40,871 bases of DNA from Candidatus Helarchaeota archaeon (GTDB taxonomy: Archaea; Asgardarchaeota; Lokiarchaeia; Helarchaeales; HEL-GB-A), in the NCBI GenBank assembly GCA_016840125.1, contig JAEOSY010000399.1, positions 1 through 40,871 on the forward strand, read 5' to 3'. Numbering within the stretch: position 1 is the stretch's first letter; every line of letters starts with the position of its first letter. Made by a program: the position numbers and the translations under genes. The notes under the pieces are model-generated. The model saw nothing but the letters and a program-made list of their open reading frames with translations. It was not told the origin of the DNA and made no database searches. Shown piece after piece: positions 13,701 to 19,549 of the stretch.

Positions 13701-16700
13701 CACGAATCATCAACTTGAATAGTGAAATCCGCGATTTCGCCTATATTACTTGCCTGATCCATCGCCCGCACTCGGAAATACCAGGTGCCTGAAGTCAGAC
13801 TAATGAAATTGACGTTTTGAGCAGTCGTATTACTATCTGCTGTGGTGGGAACAGAGGATTCATTCTGATCTAATGTATAATAGTAATGGGAGATGCCTGA
13901 TGGATCGTAAGCAGTCCATTCAATGGTACCATTGGGGGAGGAATAAGCAAAATTTTCATCAGGATGAGTAGGAGAACTGACCACAGGCGCTCCAGGTCCA
14001 TGTTGATCAACACCGGTCACGCGTTGGGTGTAGATGTCTATTTGCATACTATTTCGCATATCACTCCACACCATCATGGCTTGGTAAGGGGCAGATTGCA
14101 TGGTACTATGACATTGTGGGAAATATTGACTTTCTGAAGCGCCACATATCTGCGTACCATTTGCAGTTAATAGTGAGTATCCCGTTGCATTCACGTGTTG
14201 CGCGAATATATCCGAATCGAACATGCTGCGCCAATCAGACCATGCGATGATCGCACCGCCAAACCCATCACTAGCTATTCCGGGTCCTGTTTGTGACTCA
14301 CCATAATTACAAATGACAATTCCATTTGCAGTCCATTGTACCTGCCCTGTACTGTTTATTTTTTGTGCATAAATATCCCAATTATCCCTATTATCACCCC
14401 ATACAATGATGGATCCACCATTCTCATCTGAAGCAATACGGGGTTGGCTCTGATCTCCGCTCTCTACACAAATCGCCGTACCGTTGGGATTCCATTGTGT
14501 AGCTCCTGAAACATTAACACGCTGCGCATAAATATCGCCTCCGTCAGCCCGTTCGTCTTCCCACATAATGATACCACCATCTTCTCCATCTGGTACAATC
14601 AGGGGTAATCTTTGATTATTAGCCGCCGTACAAATGGGGACACCATTAAGCCCCCACATAGGGATCCCCGCCTCAATTCGTTGAGCATAGACGTCTTCAC
14701 TCCCATCCCGTAGGTCCTCCCAAGTAATAATAGTGCCAGAAGTCCCAGATAAAATAAGTTCAGCTCTATTTTGTTGTCCTGATGCATTGCAGATTACGAT
14801 CCCATTACTAGTCCATTGAGGATCCCCAGAGGAATTGATATGCTGTGCGTAAATATCATAATTAGGACCCCTATCATCTTCCCATACAATATAGGCCCCG
14901 CCAGCGCCATCGCTCGCAATCTCAGGCCACTCTTGACCACTTCCTGCGTTACAGATCACGATTCCATTAGTGGTCCATTGTACCTGCCCCGTAGAATTGA
15001 TCCGCTGGGCGTAGATATCATAATTGAGATTTCTGTAATCAGCCCAAACGACAATAGCTCCACCAGCGCCATCGCTACAAAGTGCAGTGGGGCCTTTGGA
15101 GCGGGAGGGCCAAGTATCGCAGATGATTGTGCCGTTTGGATCCCACATGTACTGTCCTGAAGCAGCGATCCGCTGCGCCCAAATATAACTATCTCCTGTG
15201 TTTGCGTGCCAGGACATGATCGCCCCACCTGCCCCATCAGTAGTAATTTGGGGGTGATCTTGCTCTTCTGAAAAGTCGGTATGGACGGGTACCCCATCGG
15301 CGGGCCACGCATCGATAACAAATTGGAAGTGATCCGCGTCTCCGAGATTACCTAGAGTATCATTTGCGCGGACATGGAAATACCACGTTCCATCGGGAAC
15401 TCCGGTGAAAGTTGTCATGTTGATGAAAGTGGTACTATTCCCAGGTGAGGGAACAGTATCACTAATCTGATCATACATATAGATATAGTTATATACGCCT
15501 GTGGCATCAGTGGATTCCGGCCATTCCAGCGTGATGTCTGGCCAATAATATGTGGTCCCCTCTACAGGGTGAGTGGGAGAGGAAACAATAGGAGTGGAAG
15601 GACCCTCATTATCGGCATCAAAAACGCGCTGCAAATAGATATCACCCACATCGTCCCGTGCATCCCGCCATACAATGATGGCGCTCTTGACATTGCTACT
15701 TGTGATTTCAGGATTGTACTGCGCATTTTGGGCGGTGGTTACTGCACTTCCATTGGCGGCCCATAGAGGCATTCCAGTGGAGGTGAGGTATTGGGCATAA
15801 ATATCGTCCGTCCCAGTTCGATCATCAGTCCATGCAATGATGGTACTACCATTATCAACATGTGCAATGACCGCCTCGTTTTGGTCGCCAGACAAGTTAC
15901 TTACTGCCACCCCTTGGGCGGTCCACTGATCCTGCCCAGCGCTATTAATTCGTTGTGCATAAACATCCTCATTCCCCGTGTTATTACGCTCATCCACCCA
16001 TGTCATAATCGCACCCCCATTATCATCAGAGACTATTGCGGGGGATAATTGATTGTTAGCCGCCGTGCAAATTCCCAACCCATCCAAAGTCCAGTGGTTA
16101 GAACCTGAGGAATTTATTCGCTGTGCATAAATATCAAAACTACCCCCCCTAAAATCATTCCACGTGATTATAGCGCCCCCAGCGCCATCGGGTGAAAGTT
16201 TGGCATTAAATTGAGTACCAGGTTGATCAGTAACTGCCACTCCATCGGTGGTCCATAGGTCATTCCCAGCCAGATCTAGCTTTTGGGCGTAAACTTCAGA
16301 GCCAGATCCGCGTTCATCTTCCCAAACGAAGATGGAGTTGTTAAATCCATCAGGAATGATTTCGAGACCATTCTGCGCGAGGCCATCTGTGATTACGCCA
16401 ACTCCATTTGTAGTCCAGAGCGTGTCACCCGTCGCATTAATCCTCTGCGCAAAAATATCATAATTACTATTCCTATAATCTTCCCAGACAACATAGGCCC
16501 CACCTTGGCCATCTCGTGCAGCTTTAGGATTGATTTGTGATGCAGTTTGTGAAACAATCCGTACCCCATCCGTAGTCCACTGCACATCACCAGTTGCATT
16601 GATGTATTGGACATAGATATTCCAGTTTGAATCACGCCAATCTTCAAAGGCAATGATTACCCCCCCATTTCCATCAGTGCATATCCCGAAGTCATCTTGG

Positions 16701-17077
16701 TTCGCTGGATCCGTAACAATTGCGGTTCCATTAGCATCCCAGAGGATATTTCCATCGGAATCAACACGCTGAGCATAAAGATCATAATTCCCGATTCTGA
16801 AATCTCGCCAAACAGTTATTGCACCACCCAACCCATCAGAGATGATTTGTTGTTTAAGCTGTGCGTTAGCCTCTGAATTAATTACCGTTCCATTATCATT
16901 CCCCCAAGGAAAGGTAATAGAACTCAAATTGAGAGGAATGGAATCAGGAAGAGAATCCTGATTAGTATTAGGATTTGGTGAGTTTTGTGACAGATGATTA
17001 GGAACTAGTAAGAAGGATAAACAGAAAAGAGAAATAAAAACCAGAAATTTAGTTTTTCGCTTTAATTTCAACCGCAT
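1790..17077 (-). CDS. Giant secreted, membrane-anchored surface protein with Ig-like domains and beta-propellers
   Basis: About 5,095 residues in one uninterrupted frame. The start is placed at the ATG at 17077 because GGATGTGA (17093-17086) sits 8 bases ahead; the GTG at 17089 lies inside that ribosome site. Order, in rough residues: basic N-terminus and hydrophobic signal segment (1-30); 8 W-D-R/AQRIN repeats (60-485); FN3-like domain; 8 more repeats (590-1020); FN3-like; 14 FG-GAP/VCBS repeats with DxDxDG calcium loops (1130-1885); FN3-like; about 15 Ig-like domains of ~98 residues, three of them carrying inserted 7-repeat propellers; three further Ig/FN3-like domains (4650-4955); a transmembrane helix (~4964-4985) followed by RSRRK; and a ~110-residue cytoplasmic tail. 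N-x-S/T sequons are very abundant. It is likely an adhesin or S-layer-associated protein. The fold assignments rest on motifs; the function is inferred. Confidence 0.9.
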   Translation of the reverse strand: MRLKLKRKTKFLVFISLFCLSFLLVPNHLSQNSPNPNTNQDSLPDSIPLNLSSITFPWGNDNGTVINSEANAQLKQQIISDGLGGAITVWRDFRIGNYDLYAQRVDSDGNILWDANGTAIVTDPANQDDFGICTDGNGGVIIAFEDWRDSNWNIYVQYINATGDVQWTTDGVRIVSQTASQINPKAARDGQGGAYVVWEDYRNSNYDIFAQRINATGDTLWTTNGVGVITDGLAQNGLEIIPDGFNNSIFVWEDERGSGSEVYAQKLDLAGNDLWTTDGVAVTDQPGTQFNAKLSPDGAGGAIITWNDFRGGSFDIYAQRINSSGSNHWTLDGLGICTAANNQLSPAIVSDDNGGAIMTWVDERNNTGNEDVYAQRINSAGQDQWTAQGVAVSNLSGDQNEAVIAHVDNGSTIIAWTDDRTGTDDIYAQYLTSTGMPLWAANGSAVTTAQNAQYNPEITSSNVKSAIIVWRDARDDVGDIYLQRVFDADNEGPSTPIVSSPTHPVEGTTYYWPDITLEWPESTDATGVYNYIYMYDQISDTVPSPGNSTTFINMTTFTGVPDGTWYFHVRANDTLGNLGDADHFQFVIDAWPADGVPVHTDFSEEQDHPQITTDGAGGAIMSWHANTGDSYIWAQRIAASGQYMWDPNGTIICDTWPSRSKGPTALCSDGAGGAIVVWADYRNLNYDIYAQRINSTGQVQWTTNGIVICNAGSGQEWPEIASDGAGGAYIVWEDDRGPNYDIYAQHINSSGDPQWTSNGIVICNASGQQNRAELILSGTSGTIITWEDLRDGSEDVYAQRIEAGIPMWGLNGVPICTAANNQRLPLIVPDGEDGGIIMWEDERADGGDIYAQRVNVSGATQWNPNGTAICVESGDQSQPRIASDENGGSIIVWGDNRDNWDIYAQKINSTGQVQWTANGIVICNYGESQTGPGIASDGFGGAIIAWSDWRSMFDSDIFAQHVNATGYSLLTANGTQICGASESQYFPQCHSTMQSAPYQAMMVWSDMRNSMQIDIYTQRVTGVDQHGPGAPVVSSPTHPDENFAYSSPNGTIEWTAYDPSGISHYYYTLDQNESSVPTTADSNTTAQNVNFISLTSGTWYFRVRAMDQASNIGEIADFTIQVDDSCNINLLAQTLESSTNQTHNAVLADFDLDGDLDIATSDNSSTAAPIYILWNPFDQGAGIDPFDDLGNWSKTTVGHAFGYVRDLEVGDLNNDGTPDLISSEDGTPVGVVKIWNNNGTPGLPNWEMAAVYSQAFQIFTKVEVGDVNNDGDLDIVFAEDPSDVLYLIANPYSQGYNPFNSSWNWNSIGGSAECYDLEMVDLDRNGLLDVLYSAESGRICVIRNNDGGSWTDLGYIIENSEVVRSLEIADLDHNGTWDLVGITHNQEILAFRHNGSPFSSGWSKTVVGQGNGTLLNPRALRIGDLDNNGYDDIITAFITGQESYIQVYQNNKRPFHDNWATRIEIIVEPRCFEISLGDLDHDGDLDAAFGCENFYLAENLLQRFNPSLNPSLFNKSNPIAPLDGVKRFEVVDLDHDGDLDLLTLSGNYSSTLYGWRNNGDPFGMWTPLELANVSATWGLGLEIGDFDNDGWMDCAMTGDDGLFVLRNNHSPWAGAWEQYQTNSIAGGLTEIRAADFDNDGFLDLTTISTDTVYVLRNNGTPFRVNWSAYTVGVGGDDFIDIQVADFDKDSWMDIAANHKDVTIVVWRNNHSPFIDNWDTSVDTFFLSEDWRMTPCDLDHDGDTDLALAHIYRTTGDTLVTVAECDDTPFIDPWFYVNAYNQFSYYGGGGVACGDLDNDGWPDIFEMSRTATAEPSYPVPIVLTNDHSPFTPGWDSVALNYGSWVNTYSEDVHIIDIDFDGDRDILVGTTAGSGGIEGIVIWENLLESDVSGPSAPVITSLDHPNNATWYNSPTSNMTWTTPSDLSGVYNYYYTYDANPNTVPNITHSSTALNWAQISAFTEGTWYFHVRANDTLGNLGDTAHFFFRADLIPPVASNPSPAPESYTANVTTSIQIVVFDALSEVNLSTLTVNVEGVEYNTSSPQLSTLGQNPSTVTFTPPAPYTHAQVVDVIVQITDQAQNWMAPYYWNFTIDVAGPNALNPSPESGSYTSNATPDIIVYLDDALAGVNASSVSMRINSSMVNPNVTAVLLPSLGPLDVISPAATPSHSPEIAIDSLGNIHVVWHDDTSPRNVRYRCWNATTLSWTLMENITLDSTDDATHAAIAVDPSGNVHVAWEDDSDGWWGTDTTIFYRFRNATTGIWSGNINSTDVIAPGRYAYSCDIAVDHAGQAHIVWYESAFSALYYSSWNATAGSWITIEEFTTESTAVSLGAAIAIDSIGQPHVVWYDNTNLGEVDSNAYDIFYKYRNITTGNWTSVEVISLGSPQSARYPDIAIDPADHVHVVWRDQRIQAGGNIYYRQRNAPTENWTSLEVVSTFSSTANYPRIAVNGGFVYIVWQDNADYDGAGGSDYDIFSRVLDISNAIWSDIEVVSTESNETTTQCWYTALALDGAGTAHILWEDTLDYMGSGGDWKVFYKNLTINSLWEVASSPPPYAVSMTAQVDVDAADLLGNTMITYTWLFTVDLDAPVASNPNPLNESIISNADPVIYLDLADPLSGINASSISLTVNGSLEVHTWNGTTLWWDSSGPYAHGTLLNLAVDAQDNVGNAMSTYSWWFSIDTEGPTIVLDAPVNNTALPKPSRINLTISDSAGLDTRRWRANVTQTTWTSLFIGSSDIDLSSFGTDQTVHFWVEANDSVGNLNQIEIILTFDDTPPTASNPYPLNGSYITNDDPTILLNLLDALSGINVGTINLLVNGVPESISSWNGTTLSWDSNGAYTNGAVLNVTVNVQDNAGNTMAPYIWTFTIDVTPPLVFNPSPENDTYITTSTPNITISVADPLSGIDTINMHVNGSLVTPTWTQWDFNWSLTEVVSTESTAGSQYPRIATDHFGNLHVVWRDQTNYMGAGGEYDIFYKCWNATTMQWMTTVVVSTESDGTSYSPTIAVDNWGHVYVAWYDNMDYSGSGSDPDIFYKRWNATTGIWTITEVVSTESDATSSYPDIVVDIAGHVHITWDDITDYNGCGSDRDVFYKRWNASSNSWTLTEVISNGTNEWSETPRITADLFGNVHIIWDQTIGANSYILHKYWNATTGIWTPNETVSTESPSVTSFPAIVTDSNGHLHVVWLDSSTYAGSGTDIDVFYKRWNASTSTWTMTELVSNESSVACYSPTLAVDNTGKVHVAWYEYLNARRYIYYNHRNATNSAWTAAELIAPETTSEYTYRPDLAVDDQGLLHIVWEDDYNWQNSGSDHDIFYKKKVPSSYFTLNWTAIPPYLSGSEIWVEVNVTDNVGNVLSQYQWNFTVDLDAPIASNPYPINSSFIASSTPNIGLGIIDLLSGIDDGTLVMRVNGSTVSHSWNGIRINWTPSISYTSGAIIPVEVDVQDNAGNMMTTYSWSFTVDLDPPQASNPAPANGDYTGDEYATLSVNLGDSLSDINATTIVLTVEGIVRIHGWNGTTVSWSPASPYVNAQVVDVQLDAIDNVGNIMTTYTWAFTVDLTSPNAINPWPENASYVSDDTPNIEIELFDYLSGVNISSVQMLVNGSIVSFDWQEVWVSTEVVSEGLDGTSFHPAIAVDSLGNVHVVWYDHTFPHASGGDWDIFYRCWNATVGNWTAIEVVSTESTADSYLPVIAIDTDGNPHVAWNDNTDFGWNGGENDVFYKLKNMTTGLWTGRINTTDVVSSDSAGSSEYPAIALDSLGNVYLAWRDTSDWDGEGDFDIFFKYWNNTIGIWTGFVNVTDVISTESDMFSNEPSIAVDPAGNVHISWQDDAVYGNSGADRDVFYKYWNSTLKVWSGYINATDVISTESNLASRNSEIIADQSGVVHITWNDNTDGWWGTNEAIFYKHWNVSIGIWTGYVNTTDVLSFDCPGNSQFADIQMDLAGNIYVSWMDDTDWDGESDRDVVYKYWDVVGKQWTGIQVVSTESTLNSDNPRMAIDNHGQLHFIWDDLTELSGEGSDTDVFYKKGLSAHHIIVNWTPSVAYPNGAVIPVIIDAQDNVGNSMATYSWSFIIDTEGPQASSPSPSAAYVADNQPTITITLEDLLSGVNASSINLNVEGIDYNITDLELSYGGTTVTFNPSSAFADGQQIDIALDARDSVGNAMFTLTWFFTIDISGPSAGNETPSTGTFVNTPFPSISVDLADVMSGVNASTIVLTVASIVRPHVWDGTTVSWSSGSPFADGQVVFCQVEASDNLGNIMGPYAWFYTVDISSPVALTPQPANGGYTNSNQPMVNISLIDMISGVNASTIILNVGGTDYNVSDSELSYNSSILTFTPSILFSDNDIINFTLNAADNVNNPMAPFLWSFTVDLTAPIATSELPANNTQEYITETPQINVTLSDMTSGINASSIILRVNGNPVAHSFDGVNVTFTPAPLPQLVWNNVTVDASDMVGNPMPQYRWSFLINLSRPTIRDVSPFNNSYLSDVTPIIGAFIDSPHLDIVVGTINLTVNGVQVEANYDNATGEVWNLTVIPFSHGQLVQITLSANDTIDNTCFASWSFTIDLNDPVVTGHAPVAAYVNNSLPTILINITDALSGVNGTSIAMNISGVPVSPAWDGLTVSWNPGVPFLNGDVIVVVLDANDNAGNPLPTYGFFFTIDIVAPVVNILAPVALDIYQGGTNLNITWTVVDVSPCTVTIEYSDNNGSTWQEINAGVYSPLDDGIELWAIPMTDSVDFLLRINATDTIGFTISNETDDPFIIWITYPSITISNPTSITVINATELFTIEWIGTGGAGNRYVTIEYSTNNGTNWQQIGSSFLDNGSLDWITPSEDSNECLIRINVTDGAVHTNTTTSDRFIIDLQDPSCSFGLPIVGLTLNSGDVFIISWIANDTASSITIRIEYTLDGTHWYDINAGGYSNANDGAESWAIPSVATDSDQCRLRLTATDGAGHTTEILSGFFTVKAKPSEDNTLMYVIIAIAAAAAAVVAVLVVRSRRKPTVALSPERDKWINALGERIRPEMSMQQKLQLILAEDIPLAAVKDPELTTLLNSPLSGSSREVIETLQKLPIPESELQEILGELPNLTPEELKTFLDELTKMEN
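2090..2200 (-). other. C-terminal transmembrane anchor and start of the cytoplasmic tail of the giant protein
   Basis: A 22-residue hydrophobic, alanine-rich segment (MYVIIAIAAAAAAVVAVLVV) is followed at once by RSRRKP, the positive-inside signature. This places the repeats outside the cell and the last ~110 residues, which are helical and acidic, inside. Confidence 0.85.
5010..6250 (-). repeat. Seven-repeat beta-propeller insertion C inside an Ig-like domain
   Basis: Seven blades (for example GNVHVVWYDH, GNVYLAWRDT, GNVHISWQDD, GNIYVSWMDD, GQLHFIWDDL). It is preceded by the Ig half with VQMLVNGSIVSFDW and followed by VNWTPSVAYPNGAVIPV and the usual Ig ending DNVGNSMATYSWSF. This is the same insertion point as A and B. 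Confidence 0.75.
7130..8305 (-). repeat. Seven-repeat beta-propeller insertion B inside an Ig-like domain
   Basis: Seven blades of the same family as insertion A (for example GNLHVVWRDQ, GHVYVAWYDN, GHLHVVWLDS, LLHIVWEDD), with VVSTES linkers between blades. It is preceded by the Ig half ending INMHVNGSLVTPTW and followed by LNWTAIPPYLSG and then VTDNVGNVLSQYQWNFTVD, so the host Ig domain resumes after the insert. Nearly every blade has an N-A-T/N-A-S sequon. Confidence 0.75.
9450..10605 (-). repeat. Seven-repeat beta-propeller insertion A inside an Ig-like domain
   Basis: Seven blades of about 55 residues, each with the pattern P-x-I-A-x-D-x-x-G-N-x-H-V-V-W-x-D followed by a Y-K/R-x-W/R-N-A-T-T-x-x-W segment. 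It is flanked upstream by the first half of an Ig-like domain (ALAGVNASSVSMRINSS) and downstream by the second half (PPPYAVSM...DLLGNTMITYTW). Neighbouring uninterrupted Ig domains have those halves joined. Confidence 0.75.
11420..13675 (-). repeat. FG-GAP/VCBS repeat block of the giant protein (14 repeats)
   Basis: Fourteen copies of an integrin-alpha-type calcium loop can be counted, for example DFDLDGDLD, DLNNDGTPD, DVNNDGDLD, DLDHDGDLD (twice), DFDNDGWMD and DIDFDGDRD. Two are degenerate (DLDRNGLLD, DFDKDSWMD). Fourteen equals two 7-bladed propellers. Family knowledge says these loops bind Ca2+ in surface adhesion proteins. Confidence 0.85.
14020..15310 (-). repeat. Propeller-type repeat block 2 of the giant protein (8 repeats)
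   Basis: A second set of eight repeats of the same family as block 1, separated from it by one FN3-like domain. Examples are IVVWADYR, YIVWEDDR, IIMWEDER, IIVWGDNR and IIAWSDWR. The first repeat is degenerate (IMSWHAN) and the last is stretched around MMVWSDMR. Five of the blades carry an N-x-S/T sequon in the RINSTG position. Confidence 0.75.
15625..16895 (-). repeat. Propeller-type repeat block 1 of the giant protein (8 repeats)
   Basis: Eight repeats of about 50-55 residues, each following the pattern D-G-x-G-G-A-x-x-x-W-x-D-x-R, then D-I-Y-A-Q-R-I-N, then G-x-x-x-W. The count is by eye on the W-D-R motif (for example ITVWRDFR, YVVWEDYR, IITWNDFR, IIVWRDAR). Regular aromatic/Asp-Arg spacing suggests one closed 8-bladed beta-propeller. 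A divergent copy near residue 400 loses the DG.GG signature but keeps the W-D-D-R. Confidence 0.75.
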
Positions 17078-17156
17078 AACCCGAGTCACATCCTAAAAAG
17101 AAGTAACAGAAAATTTCACAATCGATTCTTAATTTTGTTAAATAATTAAGTTGAGA

Positions 17157-17165
17157 TTTATAAAA
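17157..17165 (+). promoter_or_regulatory. TATA box in the divergent intergenic region
   Basis: TTTATAAAA lies between the giant gene (minus) and the winged-helix/longin-like gene (plus). A transcript starting ~25-30 bases downstream would begin near 17185, after the TTG at 17179 and before the ATG at 17260, which favours the ATG as the translation start. The core TTTATAAA is palindromic and could also serve the giant gene on the other strand. Confidence 0.5.
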
Positions 17166-17259
17166 CAATGAGGACCATTTGAACAAAATCCATAAGAATG
17201 AGTTTGAAGTTTGTTTTAAAATAAGAGTATTTCAAGAACTAATAGTTAAAGGGTATCCT

Positions 17260-19473
17260 ATGAGCGGGACGAACTTAACCGAGGCAGAACAGAAAGTTCT
17301 AGAGATTGTGGATGAACTTATTAAGCAGAACCAGTTGATCCGAATAAAAGAATTGTTCGCTCTTGCCAAACGGAAGCTGAAATTTCCAGATATTGAAGTA
17401 GAGCAAGCGGTCTGGAGTCTAATTTCAAAAAAATATATAACTGATGGAACTAAACTTTCTAAAACTACAGTTTTAGAGAATTTCAACCGCCAAGAAATAC
17501 TGAAATACATCTTTGACAATCCTGGAGCTAATATAAGAGCAGTTAGATCAAAGATGAGCATGGGAGCCTATTTAACCTCGTGGCATCTTAAGATTCTAGA
17601 GAAGTTTGGGTATATTCGGAAGAAACCCCATAAAAACATGTTTCTAATCTTTCCCTACATCCTCAAGGAGGAGGATGAAGACGCTTTTCTTGTCCTCAAG
17701 GATGATAAAGTCATTGAAGTGAATGAATATCTGTTTGAACAGGAATCCATCACAATAGAAAATCTCATGGAAAAATTTGGTTTAGACCAACCTGATGCGC
17801 AATCCTATCTGAATATCCTCTCAGGTGTGGATCTCGTTAATTCTAAAGAAGTGGAGGAAAATATTGTATATACCGGGAACTTTGCCCGCTTAAAACCCAT
17901 CCTTGATTACTGGCAAGTCAAAGATGAAGAGCTTGAGAAGATACTACCAAAAGTTACCCCAGCTCCGCCTCCAAAAGCACCAACGCCAATTGAGCCAGAG
18001 AAGGTTGTGGAAGTAAAACGAGAGTATGATTACTTAGGCGGAAATATTCGATTCAAAATTGCGGTCCGAAATCATAGTAAAACCATTGTTTCAAAAATTC
18101 GAGTGATGCTAACTCCGACAGACCAATTCAAGTACGAGTCGGAGGTGAAAGCGGTGGATAATCTTGGACCGGGAGAATCCAGAGGAGTGGACTTCTTATT
18201 GACACCGATGACCTGCGGTAAGTCGATGGTTTATGGCACAGTATCTTATATGGATGCGTATGGTAAACCTAATTCACTTACCGTTAATCCGAAAGAAATC
18301 TGGGTGAAATGTCCCTTAGTTACCTCCGTCAAGGCAGAATTGAAGGATCTTTTGGACTGGCAGGCTTCACTCCAGTCAGGGATGGCATCGCTTTCCTTTG
18401 AACAATTAACCAAAACAAATGCATTTGAACTCGTAACCAACCAAATTTCAGCCTTAGATTTAGCCGTCGTGACTTTTGACGATGAACAGTTTAAAGCAAT
18501 TTATTCTGGAATCGCAAAAGTGACGAGTACAAAAATGATTGTTGAAGTAGAAACGTATGAGGATACCATAAAACTCGTGGTATGGGCCTCATCGCTAAAT
18601 CAAGTCACGGGTTTTCTCGCATACATCAAAAATTTAATTGTTGTCTCTCTAGAAATGGCAAAAGGGATTAAAGTAAAAGAGGAGAAGTTCAGCCAGCAAA
18701 TCCTCAGTGCCTTCGAATTTTCAGACCGTTTGATTCAATTATTTGAGTATTGCGAGGCGAATTGGAATTTATCAGATGTCATAATTTTGCTAAAAGAAAT
18801 CGTATCCCGTGCACAGCGTGATTTACCGAGCTTACCCCTCGAATTGGGGAACTGGATCTCGGAATTGGAACAGAAATTAGAACCGGAGGCAGTTCTTTGG
18901 GATCAATCCGCAATTAATCTCGAGCTCGAGACAATGCGTGATCTTGAGAAAGTTAGTGATCTTATCCGCTCAAATCTCGAGATGTATAAAGCTGCTTTCC
19001 AAGAAGATATTCAAAATATTCGTAACATTGAAGATAGATACCAAGAGTTACTCTACACCATTAGAGATATTGAGAAAAAGTATTCAAAACGCATCTTAAT
19101 ATATCTATTAATTATTGATTCTAACTCGGGAATAACACTCTATGAGCACGGTTTTGCCGATAAGGACCTAGATCCAGATTTGGTAAGTGGCTTTCTAACA
19201 GCGGTGCAAAGTTTCGGGGTGGAATTGACATCCGATCAGGAAGCAGGAATGAAAAAGTTAGCTTATAAAAATTTTGAGATTGAGATGAACGTAGGAGATC
19301 GGATCCGAGCAGCACTTTTCCTCATAGGGGAGAGCACGAAATATTTAATCAAAGCAGTTGTTGAACTGATCAATAAATTTGAACAGACTTATGAAGACGC
19401 CTTAAAAGATTGGCATGGGGATATAACTCAGTTTGAAAATGCCTCTGGGATTGTGAAGAAAATCTTTGAATAG
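17260..19473 (+). CDS. Winged-helix / ear-like beta-sandwich / coiled-coil / longin-like domain protein
   Basis: The start is set at the ATG at 17260 (737 residues); the frame stays open back to a TTG at 17179, but a TATA box at 17157 would place the transcript start after that TTG. Visible order: two or three winged-helix units (residues 1-200); a Pro-rich linker with APPPKAPTP (~235-245); a beta-sandwich starting near GGNIRFKIAVRNHSK (~253-350); an alpha/beta segment (~355-463); a long helical coiled-coil region (~467-605); and a C-terminal beta-beta-alpha-beta-beta-beta-alpha unit (~607-737, YLLIIDSNSG...LYEHGF) resembling longin/roadblock domains common in Asgard archaea. The sandwich plus alpha/beta order recalls adaptin or gamma-COP appendages, which is an inference. 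No signal peptide or membrane helix, so it is cytoplasmic. It diverges from the giant surface gene. Function unknown; it could be a transcription regulator or a scaffold. Confidence 0.75.
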   Translation: MSGTNLTEAEQKVLEIVDELIKQNQLIRIKELFALAKRKLKFPDIEVEQAVWSLISKKYITDGTKLSKTTVLENFNRQEILKYIFDNPGANIRAVRSKMSMGAYLTSWHLKILEKFGYIRKKPHKNMFLIFPYILKEEDEDAFLVLKDDKVIEVNEYLFEQESITIENLMEKFGLDQPDAQSYLNILSGVDLVNSKEVEENIVYTGNFARLKPILDYWQVKDEELEKILPKVTPAPPPKAPTPIEPEKVVEVKREYDYLGGNIRFKIAVRNHSKTIVSKIRVMLTPTDQFKYESEVKAVDNLGPGESRGVDFLLTPMTCGKSMVYGTVSYMDAYGKPNSLTVNPKEIWVKCPLVTSVKAELKDLLDWQASLQSGMASLSFEQLTKTNAFELVTNQISALDLAVVTFDDEQFKAIYSGIAKVTSTKMIVEVETYEDTIKLVVWASSLNQVTGFLAYIKNLIVVSLEMAKGIKVKEEKFSQQILSAFEFSDRLIQLFEYCEANWNLSDVIILLKEIVSRAQRDLPSLPLELGNWISELEQKLEPEAVLWDQSAINLELETMRDLEKVSDLIRSNLEMYKAAFQEDIQNIRNIEDRYQELLYTIRDIEKKYSKRILIYLLIIDSNSGITLYEHGFADKDLDPDLVSGFLTAVQSFGVELTSDQEAGMKKLAYKNFEIEMNVGDRIRAALFLIGESTKYLIKAVVELINKFEQTYEDALKDWHGDITQFENASGIVKKIFE

Positions 19474-19511
19474 AACTTCAAAACTATTTTACAGTAGCTT
19501 CTTATACTATG

Positions 19512-19518
19512 TTTTTTT
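19512..19518 (+). terminator. T-tract, possible terminator of the longin-like gene
   Basis: A run of seven T follows the stop at 19473 by about 40 bases and precedes the next gene. Archaeal termination often needs only a T-rich tract. The evidence is weak because the tract is short. Confidence 0.3.
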
Positions 19519-19549
19519 GGACTATTAAAGAAGATGCAGAGATGATTAG

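Noticed and set aside
1806..16653. Many short open frames on both strands across the giant gene (for example plus-strand frames near 2660, 3065, 9707 and 14816)
   Set aside because: They are shadows of the repeat-rich giant frame. Their products are low in hydrophobic core pattern, have no ribosome sites and change register with each repeat.
5010..16895. Periodic DNA similarity that could look like a CRISPR array or satellite repeat
   Set aside because: The period (~150-170 bases) matches protein blades, copies diverge mostly at third positions, and there are no identical repeats of 24-40 bases with unique spacers.
1790..17089. Assembly artefact or fused neighbouring genes as the cause of the giant frame
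   Set aside because: There is one signal segment at the start, one membrane anchor at the end, continuous domain order, and no internal stop or frameshift over 15 kb, so a real single gene is the simplest reading.
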